Under the pieces are notes generated by a model that saw only the letters and a program-made list of their open reading frames with translations, was not told the origin of the DNA and searched no databases. This document shows, in pieces, positions 26,847 to 35,603 of a stretch of DNA of 64,000 nucleotides (position 1 is its first letter; each line of letters begins with the position of its first letter). Source of the stretch: Persicobacter psychrovividus (lineage in GTDB: Bacteria > Bacteroidota > Bacteroidia > Cytophagales > Cyclobacteriaceae); contig NZ_AP025292.1 of the NCBI RefSeq assembly GCF_036492425.1, positions 3,152,250 through 3,216,249 of the forward strand, in the 5' to 3' direction. The position numbers and the translations under genes are program-made.

Positions 26847-28008
26847 AAACTTCTTTTACTTTTGCTTCCAACTCTTCACCGCGCAATCCACGAGCAACGA
26901 TTTTTCCCTCACGGTCCACTAAAACCGTTTCAGGGATAAAGTTCACATTGTACAGCTGAGCAGCTTCGTTTCGCCATCCTTTCAAATCAGAAACTTGATG
27001 CCAAGTCAAGCCATCTTTAGCAATTGCTTTCTCCCAGCTTTCTTGCTTACTATCTAAAGAAACCCCAACAACTTCAAAGCCTTTTTGGTGTAACTCCTTG
27101 TACATCTTAATAACATGTGGGTTCTCCTGACGACATGGACCACACCATGAAGCCCAAAAATCTATCAAAAATACTTTACTCTTAAGAGATGCCGTAGAAA
27201 AATCTTTTCCTTCAGGTGTTTTCATCGTAAAGTCAACTACGGCTTGCCCCTCCGCTGTTTTAACCATACTATTGTAACGTTTCTCTAAGCGTGCATAGGA
27301 ATCTGACGCTTTCGCTATTCCTGTCAATTGATCCAAACCTGCTCTCAACTCATCAGTACTTATAGTGTATGACAGACCTGCCAATACTTCAACAGAGACC
27401 AAAGCAGAAGGGTGCTGTTTGAGGAATTCAATATCATAAGTCTTGCCTTCATTGTTAACCGCCTCAAAATTCTTGTCGTTTTCATCCAATTTAGCCTGCT
27501 GTTCAGCAGTCGGCTTACCATTTTTTATTTCGGATTGAATCAAACGATACTCATCCCTCAACTCCATAGACCGACTGATAAACTCTTTGGTGCCCTTTTC
27601 ATAAACCACACTCATAGATTGTTCAGAACCCTCAGAACCTTCAACGATGGTCTTTGCAAAATCAGCCATATTAAAGGTGCCTGTCAATTTATCTCCCTTT
27701 CTATAGTAAACTACCACATAAGGTTTATCTGATCCAAAATTCCCATCAGTTGGTGCCTGCACATAGTACATGCCATCTTTAGGAGTCGCATTCAAGCTGA
27801 AAGTTCCATCTTTCGCAACTGCAGTTGCTGCGATACGCTCATAGGATGAATCTTCTTTTCTGTTCAAAAGGTAAACTGAATCCACTGATGTCGCTTCTTC
27901 TCCAGTCAATTTTCCTTGAAGCAATGCTTGTTCGTTTGCGCCACTATCACATGCAGCAGCTATAATACTTAGCCCAATTACGAAAGCCCATTTTTTAATT
28001 CCCATCAT
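26833..28008 (-). CDS. TlpA-like thioredoxin lipoprotein with DUF4369-like N-terminus
   Basis: 391 residues. Lipoprotein signal (IIAAAC). N-terminal region resembling DUF4369 (LQGKLTGEEA, then SVYLLNRK). Helical middle (about 120-245). C-terminal thioredoxin fold with the redox motif WASWCGPCRQENP and the cis-Pro region FIPETVLVD. Such proteins reduce or isomerise disulfides or support cytochrome c and envelope protein folding in the periplasm. The start may be one codon in (MGIKKW), matching its neighbour. Tandem paralogue of the next gene. Confidence 0.85.
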   Translation of the reverse strand: MMGIKKWAFVIGLSIIAAACDSGANEQALLQGKLTGEEATSVDSVYLLNRKEDSSYERIAATAVAKDGTFSLNATPKDGMYYVQAPTDGNFGSDKPYVVVYYRKGDKLTGTFNMADFAKTIVEGSEGSEQSMSVVYEKGTKEFISRSMELRDEYRLIQSEIKNGKPTAEQQAKLDENDKNFEAVNNEGKTYDIEFLKQHPSALVSVEVLAGLSYTISTDELRAGLDQLTGIAKASDSYARLEKRYNSMVKTAEGQAVVDFTMKTPEGKDFSTASLKSKVFLIDFWASWCGPCRQENPHVIKMYKELHQKGFEVVGVSLDSKQESWEKAIAKDGLTWHQVSDLKGWRNEAAQLYNVNFIPETVLVDREGKIVARGLRGEELEAKVKEVLAAK

Positions 28009-28195
28009 TCGTTAGTTAGTGATTAATATTTTTGAGTTGGAAGGATATAAATACCATGTAGTCTTGAATGTTAATATACAATTAAATTATTGTGTGATAA
28101 GTTCTATTTAAATAAAACATCAAATTCGAAACGAAAATTTGGAGTACTGCAGAAGTGATTAAAGATTATGTGTAAGTTCATTGCCTAAACGCACA

Positions 28196-28274
28196 AAAAA
28201 AACCTCCACCATAACGGCAGAGGTTTCATGCTTACTTCTTAAAATAAGATATTATCAGGCTTATTTCGCAGCCA
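28196..28274 (-). repeat. 79-bp block identical to 26768-26846, containing a terminator
   Basis: Second copy of the conserved 3' block. A terminator stem with a long T run on the minus strand ends the second TlpA-like gene here. Confidence 0.85.
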
Positions 28275-29430
28275 TCAATTCTTTCACTTTCGCTTCGAGT
28301 TCTTCACCACGAAGGTTACGTGCGACAATTTTACCACTCGCATCCACCAATACAGTTGCAGGGATAGAGTTGATGCCGTATTTCTGTGCTACCTCATTTT
28401 TCCAGCCTTTAAGGTCAGAAACATGGTGCCAAGTCAGTTTATCCTTAGTAATGGCTTTCTCCCAGTTTTCTTTTTTGTTATCCAAAGAAACACCGACAAT
28501 CTCAAAGCCTTGCTTATGGTATTCATTGTACATCTTCACAACATTTGGATTCTCCTTGCGGCAAGGTCCACACCATGACGCCCAGAAGTCGATCATAAAT
28601 ACCTTACCCTGAAGTGCCTCCGTAGAGAATTCTTTGCCTTCAGGAGTCTGCATTGTAAAATTCAGTACAGGCTGTCCTTCTGCAGTTGCGTTAAGGGTAT
28701 TGTAGCGTTCAGTCATTCGCTGATAAACTTCTGTTTCAGTCGCCGCACCCTGTAAAAGGTCCAAACCACTTTTCAATTGTTCTGTTTTCAGTCCAGGGGC
28801 TTGTTGCGCCAAAAGATCAGCAGACACAATAGAAGTGTTGTGCTCTTTAATGAAGCTCATGGTATAATCCGAATACTGCTTATTTAAAGCTTCATAATCG
28901 GTTTCAATTTTCTTCAGCTGTGCCTCTTGTTCTGCTGTCAGTTTACCATCTTTGGCCTCAGAGCTAATACGGCGGTATTCCTCACCCATTGCACGCATTT
29001 TCGTCTGAAATTCCTCTTCACCATTTTGGAATGCGCTGTAAACCGCCTGCTCAGAACCTTCATTACCGGTAATTTTTGCATCAGCAAAAGCATCCAGGTT
29101 AATGTCGGCAGTTACCACGTCACCTTTTTTATAGAACATCATCACTGTTGGCTTGCGTGTTCCAAAAGTACCGTCTGTTGGGGCCTGAATGTAATAGGAG
29201 CCGTTGGCAAGGTTGGCTTCCTTAATGGCAAAAGCACCATCTTTCACTGCACTTGCCGCTTCGCGGATATAAGAAGATTCCCCACGCTTAAGAAGATAAA
29301 CAGAATCAACATTTTCTACCTTTTCCCCAGTCAATTTACCCTGAAGTACTGTTGTGGCGTTATCAGCATTGTTACAGGCGAATGCCATCATGCCAAGCCC
29401 TAAGAAAGGGGCCCATTTTTTAATTCCCAT
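28261..29430 (-). CDS. TlpA-like thioredoxin lipoprotein (paralogue)
   Basis: 389 residues, same architecture as the downstream copy: lipobox MAFAC, DUF4369-like start, helical middle with many Glu/Lys, and thioredoxin domain with WASWCGPCRKENP. About half or more of residues are shared with 26833-28008, the thioredoxin end being closest (LRGEELEAKVKE in both). It has its own terminator and about 250 bases separate the two genes, so each probably has its own promoter. Tandem duplication. Confidence 0.85.
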   Translation of the reverse strand: MGIKKWAPFLGLGMMAFACNNADNATTVLQGKLTGEKVENVDSVYLLKRGESSYIREAASAVKDGAFAIKEANLANGSYYIQAPTDGTFGTRKPTVMMFYKKGDVVTADINLDAFADAKITGNEGSEQAVYSAFQNGEEEFQTKMRAMGEEYRRISSEAKDGKLTAEQEAQLKKIETDYEALNKQYSDYTMSFIKEHNTSIVSADLLAQQAPGLKTEQLKSGLDLLQGAATETEVYQRMTERYNTLNATAEGQPVLNFTMQTPEGKEFSTEALQGKVFMIDFWASWCGPCRKENPNVVKMYNEYHKQGFEIVGVSLDNKKENWEKAITKDKLTWHHVSDLKGWKNEVAQKYGINSIPATVLVDASGKIVARNLRGEELEAKVKELMAAK

Positions 29431-29653
29431 TTTGTTCGTTAGTTATCTGTAAATATTAATTGCTGCCCAATAAAATTGATGACGAAGTTGTGTGCTTCAG
29501 CCCATAGATTGTCCTCCTTAATATGGGACATTCTGCCTAAAATAATAGCACCGCTCATCAATTCTAAAACTATTCTAATCCCGAAAAACGGGTAGAGGTA
29601 TAAATTTAACAATAATTGATGTTAATCCCTTGTTGATTATAAAATTACCCTGA

Positions 29654-30103
29654 TCAATACGCCCATACTTGGTGCAATTTTGCCCGTGAGGTTCGGGTGT
29701 TGCGGTTAAAATTCTCTACACATACCCAGTAATTGACCATGATGGCAAGCACAGGCAGCGCAGCGATCCAGCCTTTATGCAGAAAAAGTAAAAAAGCAGT
29801 GCAGCACAAGCCGAAAACCATCCAGAACCACATAAAACCAACAGTGGTAGGAAACAACCTGTATTTCACAAAGACAATACAGCCCATAGAGGTGGGGACG
29901 ATCTCCCCAATTACCAGCGGACGGAAATTATCCATCAACGGGCCGCTTTCGGAAATGCGAAAACCATGATCAGAAAGTACTCCGTTAAATTCCTGTTTTT
30001 CCTGCTGTCGGTCTTGCCTCACTTTAGTGTAAAGCATAGCCGCAGCTATAGAAGCCGAAAAAGGCAGCACGATGGTTTCTTTATAGACAGGAAAGACAGG
30101 CAT
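29654..30103 (-). CDS. Membrane protein, unknown
   Basis: 149 residues. A hydrophobic stretch near 12-26, a soluble loop, then two hydrophobic helices at about 88-107 and 111-127, and a short basic tail. No motif recognised. It begins 17 bp after ridA on the same strand, so it is probably the last gene of a lipoprotein-ridA-membrane protein operon. Confidence 0.55.
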   Translation of the reverse strand: MPVFPVYKETIVLPFSASIAAAMLYTKVRQDRQQEKQEFNGVLSDHGFRISESGPLMDNFRPLVIGEIVPTSMGCIVFVKYRLFPTTVGFMWFWMVFGLCCTAFLLFLHKGWIAALPVLAIMVNYWVCVENFNRNTRTSRAKLHQVWAY

Positions 30104-30120
30104 AAATTGAGGAGGTGGTT

Positions 30121-30498
30121 TTATATGACAGCAATACAGGAAATTTCGACATCGACACTTTTGGGCAGCTCAGCGACCTCCACGGTTTCACGGGCAGGGG
30201 CCATCAGGTCGAAATAGGTGCCATAAACATCGTTCACTTTAGCAAAGTCTGCCATATTCTTTACAAAGATGCTGCACTTGACCACATGCTCAAAGTTCAT
30301 CCCAGCAGCAGCCAAAATCGCTTTCAGGTTTTTCATTACCTGATGCGTTTGCGCTTCAATAGAAGTGCTGATAACCTCCCCGTTTTCGGGGTTTATAGGA
30401 ATTTGCCCCGAAACATACAGGGTGTTACCCGCCAAAATGGCCTGATTATAAGGCCCAATAGGAGCGGGGGCAGCTTTAGTTTCAATTACTTTTTTCAT
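30121..30498 (-). CDS. ridA: RidA family reactive-intermediate deaminase
   Basis: 125 residues, normal length. Hydrolyses toxic enamine/imine intermediates released by PLP enzymes. Visible: APAPIGPYNQA, YVSGQIPINPE, and the catalytic Arg103 in MAPARETVEV, followed by VEISCIAV. Forms trimers in known cases. Middle gene of a small minus-strand cluster. Confidence 0.93.
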   Translation of the reverse strand: MKKVIETKAAPAPIGPYNQAILAGNTLYVSGQIPINPENGEVISTSIEAQTHQVMKNLKAILAAAGMNFEHVVKCSIFVKNMADFAKVNDVYGTYFDLMAPARETVEVAELPKSVDVEISCIAVI

Positions 30499-30527
30499 GA
30501 CTAAAAAAAATCTATGCTTAATCCTGT

Positions 30528-30887
30528 TTAAATATTACCTTTAGGCTGTTCAAAGAAAAGGTATTCTGTCGAGTAATCACTGATTTCAAAATACACTTTC
30601 TCCTCTCCCTTATCAACCTTACCGTTCATATTCAGATCCAGGTAACCGTAACCAAAGCGGTACGGCCGATGGGTGTCGCTACTTTTGGTACCTGTTGCTG
30701 TTGACAGTTTATCGATTTTAATAAACCTGCGCACCAGTTTCCCTCCAGAGTAAACCTCCAAGACCCCATTGGTGCCTGTCCAATTCTGAATAGACCGCCC
30801 GATGCGATTCTGTGTTTCTTGCGTACAAGAGGCCATCATGGCCATTAAGCCGAGGGCTATAAAGAGTTGATAACACTTATTTCTCAT
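30528..30887 (-). CDS. Small lipoprotein with a single EF-hand/dockerin-like loop
   Basis: 119 residues. Lipobox MMASC (Cys21). Unrecognised family. Residues 84-96 read DLNMNGKVDKGEE, spaced exactly like an EF-hand or dockerin calcium loop (acidic or Asn at positions 1, 3, 5, 9 and Glu at 12). Only one such loop is present. It lies 29 bp upstream of ridA. Calcium binding is an inference. Confidence 0.6.
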   Translation of the reverse strand: MRNKCYQLFIALGLMAMMASCTQETQNRIGRSIQNWTGTNGVLEVYSGGKLVRRFIKIDKLSTATGTKSSDTHRPYRFGYGYLDLNMNGKVDKGEEKVYFEISDYSTEYLFFEQPKGNI

Positions 30888-31005
30888 AATCTATCTAAAA
30901 TTAACTTTAAAAATAATGGACTTTCGTTAAGATAACACAACGAAATATACCAAAAATTCATTTACAAAATTTTATCATTAAATCATTACTTTAAATTTCA
31001 CCTTT

Positions 31006-31827
31006 ATGGAAAACTTAGCCTCTTATCAAGATCATATCATTGACTTTATCCTCACTTATGGCCCCAAACTGATCGGAGCCCTATTTATTTTAATCATCGG
31101 CCTGTGGCTGACCAGCTATCTTACCCACTTCTTCCAAAAGATGATGGACAAGAAAAAGTTTGATGAAAACCTTCAGCCTTTTCTTTCTTCCTTGTTCAAT
31201 GCCATCTTAAAAGTACTCGTTGTGCTCTCTGCACTGGGAACACTGGGAATAGAAATGACCTCCTTTGTCGCCATTTTAGGGGCCGCAGGTTTAGCCATTG
31301 GCATGGCCCTCAGTGGCACCTTGCAAAATTTTGCTGGCGGTGTGATGCTGCTCATCTTCAAGCCTTTTAAAATTGGAGATTTCATTGAAGCACAAGGACA
31401 TTCAGGAACTGTGAAAGCCATTCAGATCTTTGTAACCATCCTCAAAACCCCCGACAACAAAACCATTTTTGTACCCAATGGTCCGCTTTCAAACAATTCG
31501 CTGATCAATTACAGCACAGAATCAACACGACGACTCGACTGGACTTTCGGGATTGGCTACGGCGACGACCTGGCAAAAGCGATGGACTTACTCAAAGAAG
31601 TGCTCGCCGAAGAATCTCGCCTGTTACCTGCTCCTGAGCATTTTATTGCGCTAAGTGAAATGGGGGACAGCTCCGTGAATATTGTGGTACGCGCCTGGGT
31701 AAAAAGTGAAAATTACTGGCCAGTGCACTTCGATATCAACAAAAAAGTTTACGATACTTTCAACGCCAAAGGTATCTCTATCCCTTTCCCACAAATGGAT
31801 GTGCACTTACACCAAAGTAAGGCATAA
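31006..31827 (+). CDS. Small-conductance mechanosensitive channel (MscS family)
   Basis: 273 residues, the minimal MscS size. Three membrane helices in the first 110 residues, the last being Gly/Ala-rich and pore-lining (AAGLAIGMALSGTLQNFAGG), followed by the beta domain (FKIGDFIEAQG, then TPDNKTIFVPNGPLSNN) and the C-terminal alpha/beta vestibule. Opens under membrane tension to release solutes in osmotic down-shock. Confidence 0.93.
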   Translation: MENLASYQDHIIDFILTYGPKLIGALFILIIGLWLTSYLTHFFQKMMDKKKFDENLQPFLSSLFNAILKVLVVLSALGTLGIEMTSFVAILGAAGLAIGMALSGTLQNFAGGVMLLIFKPFKIGDFIEAQGHSGTVKAIQIFVTILKTPDNKTIFVPNGPLSNNSLINYSTESTRRLDWTFGIGYGDDLAKAMDLLKEVLAEESRLLPAPEHFIALSEMGDSSVNIVVRAWVKSENYWPVHFDINKKVYDTFNAKGISIPFPQMDVHLHQSKA

Positions 31828-32143
31828 TCAATTGCCCAAAAATATTTAGAAAAGGGCGGTTACTCCATGGGCATTGCTGTATCAGGCAATCAGCCTTTAT
31901 GCCATTGCTTTTTTCTCGGAAAATAAGCCGTGAATAAATGGTATTTGTGGTCCTGGTATTAAGAATCGCACCATGTAACAGCCCTTTTTTTTGACCCTGA
32001 CATTAAGAAATTCAAAAAATAGCAGGAGGATCATTCCGATATGGGACAAGAATAAAGAAAATAATGATCAGGTTTTCAACAATATAGCACAAACATCGGT
32101 ATATTAAATATGAGATGACCGCTTACTCCTTGATGACTACCGC
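31828..32143. other. Spacer holding repeat copy E
   Basis: 316 bp with no gene seen. Contains the 131-bp element at 31854-31984. The part after it shares a short AAGAATAAAGAAA tract with copy B at 21162-21174. Confidence 0.35.
31854..31984. repeat. Small intergenic element with GGGCTGTTAC-like ends (copy E)
   Basis: 131-bp stretch with left end GGGCGGTTAC and inverted right end GGGCTGTTAC (9 of 10). Weakest full member of the family; the inner sequence does not clearly match the others. Confidence 0.4.
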
Positions 32144-32833
32144 ATGAAAAATATTTTACTTTTTATCTTCTTCTTTTCACTTAAATTTCTGGGACATGCA
32201 CAGGGTATTATTCTTGAGATGGATGAATACAGTTTCACCGCATCTGAAGACACCCCCTTCGAAATTCCAGTAACTTTATACAACGATTTTGATTACCCCA
32301 CCAAAGTATTGGTCGAGTGGCAATCAGAGATGATTGAAATGCAAGACCGTTCCGTGATCTTACACGGTGACCATGCCATTGAAACAGGAAAAATTTCCCT
32401 CGAACTTAAAGCACATGAGAAAGTCAGCGACCTGCTCATGCGCATTACCTGCAAAGGGGGGACAGAAAACAGGATTTTCACCCTGACCATTACCGATCTT
32501 TCCACCATGGAAGCCATCGAAGAAGAGATTTCCGTGGATGTCAAATCAAGTGCCCCAAACCTCATTTTTAAAGATGAGTCCCTGACTGTCGGCGGTATTT
32601 ATCCCAACCCAATTGTAAATTACGCCTGGCTCACCTACGAAGTCATTACAAACACCGATGCCAAAATTGTCATCCATAATATCCTCGGCAACTTTGTCGA
32701 TGAGATCAAACTCAGTCCACTGGACCGAAAAGTGAAAATTGACGCTACTAATTATAAGGAAGGCGTCTATTTTTATAGCCTGATCATCGAAGGGCAAAGT
32801 AAATCCACTCGAAAAATTGTAGTACAACGTTAA
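32144..32833 (+). CDS. Secreted protein with T9SS type A sorting domain
   Basis: 229 residues. Signal peptide to about residue 20 (LKFLGHAQ). The middle is a predicted beta-sandwich of about 120 residues with no recognised family. The C-terminus, from GIYPNPIVNYAWL at about 150, is a T9SS sorting domain (KIVIHNILGN, then YKEGVYFYSL), so the protein should cross the outer membrane by type IX secretion. Role unknown. Confidence 0.75.
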   Translation: MKNILLFIFFFSLKFLGHAQGIILEMDEYSFTASEDTPFEIPVTLYNDFDYPTKVLVEWQSEMIEMQDRSVILHGDHAIETGKISLELKAHEKVSDLLMRITCKGGTENRIFTLTITDLSTMEAIEEEISVDVKSSAPNLIFKDESLTVGGIYPNPIVNYAWLTYEVITNTDAKIVIHNILGNFVDEIKLSPLDRKVKIDATNYKEGVYFYSLIIEGQSKSTRKIVVQR

Positions 32834-32911
32834 ATTTCTTTCTTATTATAAAGGGTCTTTATACTTTTGAGTAAGGATAGTGTAGCATTTTTTAATTTTA
32901 TTGCATTACCT

Positions 32912-32943
32912 TTTGTCTTATTTATTGATACTGAGTATATTTG
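32912..32943 (+). promoter_or_regulatory. Predicted bamD promoter, near-leaderless transcript
   Basis: TTTG at 32912-32915, 20 bases, then TATATTTG at 32936-32943, exact consensus for the Bacteroidota primary sigma factor. The bamD ATG is at 32951, so the transcript start would fall only a few bases before it. Confidence 0.65.
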
Positions 32944-32950
32944 CACCCTT

Positions 32951-33772
32951 ATGCATAAAAACAAACTCAAATTGCTGATCGGAGTAATGATGATTCCTCT
33001 GCTGAGCAGTTGTGCAACAGAATATCGTAAGGCTCAAAAGAGTACTGATAACGAATACAAATATCAGGTAGCCATGGATTTGTACCAAAATGAAAAATGG
33101 TATAAGGCCAATAACCTTTTTGAGCAAATTATGCCTGCAATGCGCGGTACTGAAGAGGCCGAAGACATGCAGTTTAAATACGCTTATGGTTGTTACAACC
33201 AAAAGCAATATACCATGAGCTCACATTACTTTAAAAACTTTTATCAAACCTATTCAAGGAGTGATAAAGCAGAAGAAGCAATGTATATGTCGGCTTATTC
33301 TTTGAAAGAAGAATCGCCTCGGGAAGAACTTGACCAGTCAAGTACCCGCGAAGCGATATCAGCCCTGCAAGGCTTTTTGAACCGATACCCTGACAGTAAA
33401 TACGCTCCTGAGGCCACAAAAATTATTGATGACCTTCAGGATAAACTGGCTTCAAAGTCTTATTTGATCGCCAAACAATATTATCAGCTTAGAAGATGGA
33501 AAGCCGCTATGGTTGCTTTCGAGAATTTCCGCAAGGATTACCCTGACTCTAAGTACAATGAAGAAATTGCTTACCTTCGCCTGGAGTCAAGTCATACTTT
33601 GGCCGATGTAAGTACTTATAATAAGAAGGAAGAACGTTATCAAACCACCGTCAAACTTTATGAAGGTTTTATTGATAAATATCCTGAAAGCACGTATTTG
33701 AAATCCGCTGAAAAGCTGTACTCAGATGCTTTAGTTCAATTGGAAAAAATAGCCAAGAATAAAAACTCATAA
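32951..33772 (+). CDS. bamD: Outer membrane assembly lipoprotein BamD
   Basis: 273 residues from the ATG at 32951, which gives a lipoprotein signal with lipobox LLSSC (Cys21). A TTG 28 codons earlier would read through the promoter and was rejected. TPR-like repeats follow (ANNLFEQIMPAMRG, LNRYPDSKYAPEA, FRKDYPDSKYNEE, IDKYPESTYLKSA), the usual BamD scaffold. BamD is the essential partner of BamA in outer-membrane protein insertion. Its stop overlaps the rpoZ start by one base (TAATG). Confidence 0.92.
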   Translation: MHKNKLKLLIGVMMIPLLSSCATEYRKAQKSTDNEYKYQVAMDLYQNEKWYKANNLFEQIMPAMRGTEEAEDMQFKYAYGCYNQKQYTMSSHYFKNFYQTYSRSDKAEEAMYMSAYSLKEESPREELDQSSTREAISALQGFLNRYPDSKYAPEATKIIDDLQDKLASKSYLIAKQYYQLRRWKAAMVAFENFRKDYPDSKYNEEIAYLRLESSHTLADVSTYNKKEERYQTTVKLYEGFIDKYPESTYLKSAEKLYSDALVQLEKIAKNKNS

Positions 33773-34083
33773 TGAAAAAAGTTATCAAGTCTAGCATTGT
33801 AACCCGCGATCTAAATAAAATGATCGAGCCAACCGGCAACTTGTACAAATCAATTGCAGTGATTGGTAAACGTGCCCGTCAGTTGGCAGCTCGTCAGAAA
33901 GAAGAGTTGACTACAAAGTTGGCTGAGTTTGCTTCTACTGTTGACAATTTGGAAGAGGTAATGGAGAACCGTGAGCAGATCGAGATCTCTAAGTTCTACG
34001 AACGCCAACCAAAACCTACAGTAGTTGCTACAGAGGAATTCTTGGAAGGGAAATTGAATTTCCGTTACAGAGAAGACGACTAA
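33772..34083 (+). CDS. rpoZ: RNA polymerase omega subunit, Bacteroidota type
   Basis: 103 residues. Matches the RpoZ/Rpb6-type protein of this phylum, with the core SIAVIGKRARQLAARQKEEL split by the conserved GKRARQ motif. Translationally coupled to bamD by the 1-base overlap. A strong terminator follows at 34109, separating it from coaBC. Confidence 0.9.
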   Translation: MKKVIKSSIVTRDLNKMIEPTGNLYKSIAVIGKRARQLAARQKEELTTKLAEFASTVDNLEEVMENREQIEISKFYERQPKPTVVATEEFLEGKLNFRYREDD

Positions 34084-34108
34084 TTCTTCTGTCCATAACG
34101 ACATACAA

Positions 34109-34143
34109 AAAGGCTGTTTCTTTAGCGAGAAACAGCCTTTTTT
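34109..34143 (+). terminator. Terminator after rpoZ
   Basis: Stem AAAGGCTGTTTC / GAAACAGCCTTT with a short loop and T6 tail. Perfect arms of about 12 bases. Confidence 0.9.
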
Positions 34144-34385
34144 CATTTCCCGACTTCCCTAAGCCCTTAGGTTTAAACGGCTTACTTTTAACCCCGCCCA
34201 AAATGACGGTAAATTCTATTTGTTTTAGGTGAAAATTTCGGCTAAATTTGAACGCAAGGTGCCAGAATGCTGATATTTTCGCTGGCTTCAACTGCTTTTT
34301 TGAAGTAAAAAAATGTATTTTACCGAATATTACTTTTACTGAAAATGAAACTCTTGTAAGGCGCAGGCCTACTTTATATTTAATT

Positions 34386-35603
34386 ATGGCAGAACAGATT
34401 ACTGATCTTCAAGGAAAAAAAATATTGTTGGCTGTTACGGGCAGTATTGCTGCCTATAAAGCGGCGCATTTGGTTCGCTTATTTGTAAAACAAGGCGCGG
34501 AAGTGCAAGTTTTAATGACCGAAGCCGCCAAAGCATTTATCACCCCGCTCACGTTGGCAACTTTATCCAACAAGCCTGTCATGAGTGAATACGCCAACCT
34601 GAAAAATGGGGTGTGGAACAGCCACGTAGAGCTTGGCCTTTGGGCTGATGTTATGCTTGTCGCGCCTGCAACCGCCAAAACCATGTCGCAAATGGCCAAT
34701 GGCTATGCCGACAACCTTATTGGAGCAACTTACCTTTCGGCAAGGTGCCCTGTATTGGTCGCTCCAGCGATGGACCTTGACATGTATCAGCACCCGAGTA
34801 CCCTGAATAATATTAAAACACTCAAAAGCTATGGCAACCTGTTCATTGAAGCCGAACATGGCGAACTGGCCAGCGGGCTTTATGGGCAAGGGCGAATGGC
34901 AGAGCCTGAACATATCGTTGATGAAATCTGTCGTTTTTTTGCTCAGGACAAACCCCTCAAAGGGAAGCACTGCCTTGTAACGGCGGGCCCAACTTATGAG
35001 GCGATTGATCCCGTAAGGTTCATCGGTAACCATTCCTCAGGGAAAATGGGCTATGCGATTACCGAGGAATTACTCGCTCAGGGGGCACAGGTAACTTTGG
35101 TTACGGGGCCCACAGCACTTTCGCTCACACACCCGAACCTTAAAGTGGTCCCTGTAACATCGGCACAGCAAATGTTTGAGGCTGCGGATCAATGCTTTCC
35201 TTCAACTGACATTACCGTCCTTTCTGCGGCAGTAGCCGATTATCGACCAGCCATGGTAGCACCCGAGAAAATCAAAAAGCAAGGGGAAACCATGACCATC
35301 GAATGTGAAAAAACAACCGATATTGCGGCGAAGCTTGGGCAGCAGAAAACCAGTAAGCAATTTATTGTGGGCTTTGCGCTCGAAACAGAAAATGAAAACG
35401 CCAATGCGCAATCCAAGCTCGAACGTAAAAACTTCGACATGATTGTACTCAACTCCCTTAAAGATAAAGGCGCTGGCTTTGGTGGGGACACCAACAAGGT
35501 CACCTTCATCCATAAAAGTGGCCAGACTGCCGCACACGCCCTGAAGCCAAAAACGGAAGTGGCCCAAGATATTGTCAAACAAATCATCTCCTATAATGCC
35601 TAA
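34386..35603 (+). CDS. coaBC: Bifunctional phosphopantothenoylcysteine decarboxylase / phosphopantothenate-cysteine ligase
   Basis: 405 residues from the ATG at 34386 (the in-frame TTG at 34248 gives a non-homologous tail). Two coenzyme A steps in one protein: N-terminal flavin-dependent CoaC decarboxylase (VTGSIAAYKAAHL, then PVLVAPAMDLDMY) to about residue 185, and C-terminal CoaB ligase (VTAGPTYEAIDPVRFIGNHS, later AAVADYRP and LKDKGAGFGGDTN). Next gene overlaps its end. Confidence 0.96.
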   Translation: MAEQITDLQGKKILLAVTGSIAAYKAAHLVRLFVKQGAEVQVLMTEAAKAFITPLTLATLSNKPVMSEYANLKNGVWNSHVELGLWADVMLVAPATAKTMSQMANGYADNLIGATYLSARCPVLVAPAMDLDMYQHPSTLNNIKTLKSYGNLFIEAEHGELASGLYGQGRMAEPEHIVDEICRFFAQDKPLKGKHCLVTAGPTYEAIDPVRFIGNHSSGKMGYAITEELLAQGAQVTLVTGPTALSLTHPNLKVVPVTSAQQMFEAADQCFPSTDITVLSAAVADYRPAMVAPEKIKKQGETMTIECEKTTDIAAKLGQQKTSKQFIVGFALETENENANAQSKLERKNFDMIVLNSLKDKGAGFGGDTNKVTFIHKSGQTAAHALKPKTEVAQDIVKQIISYNA

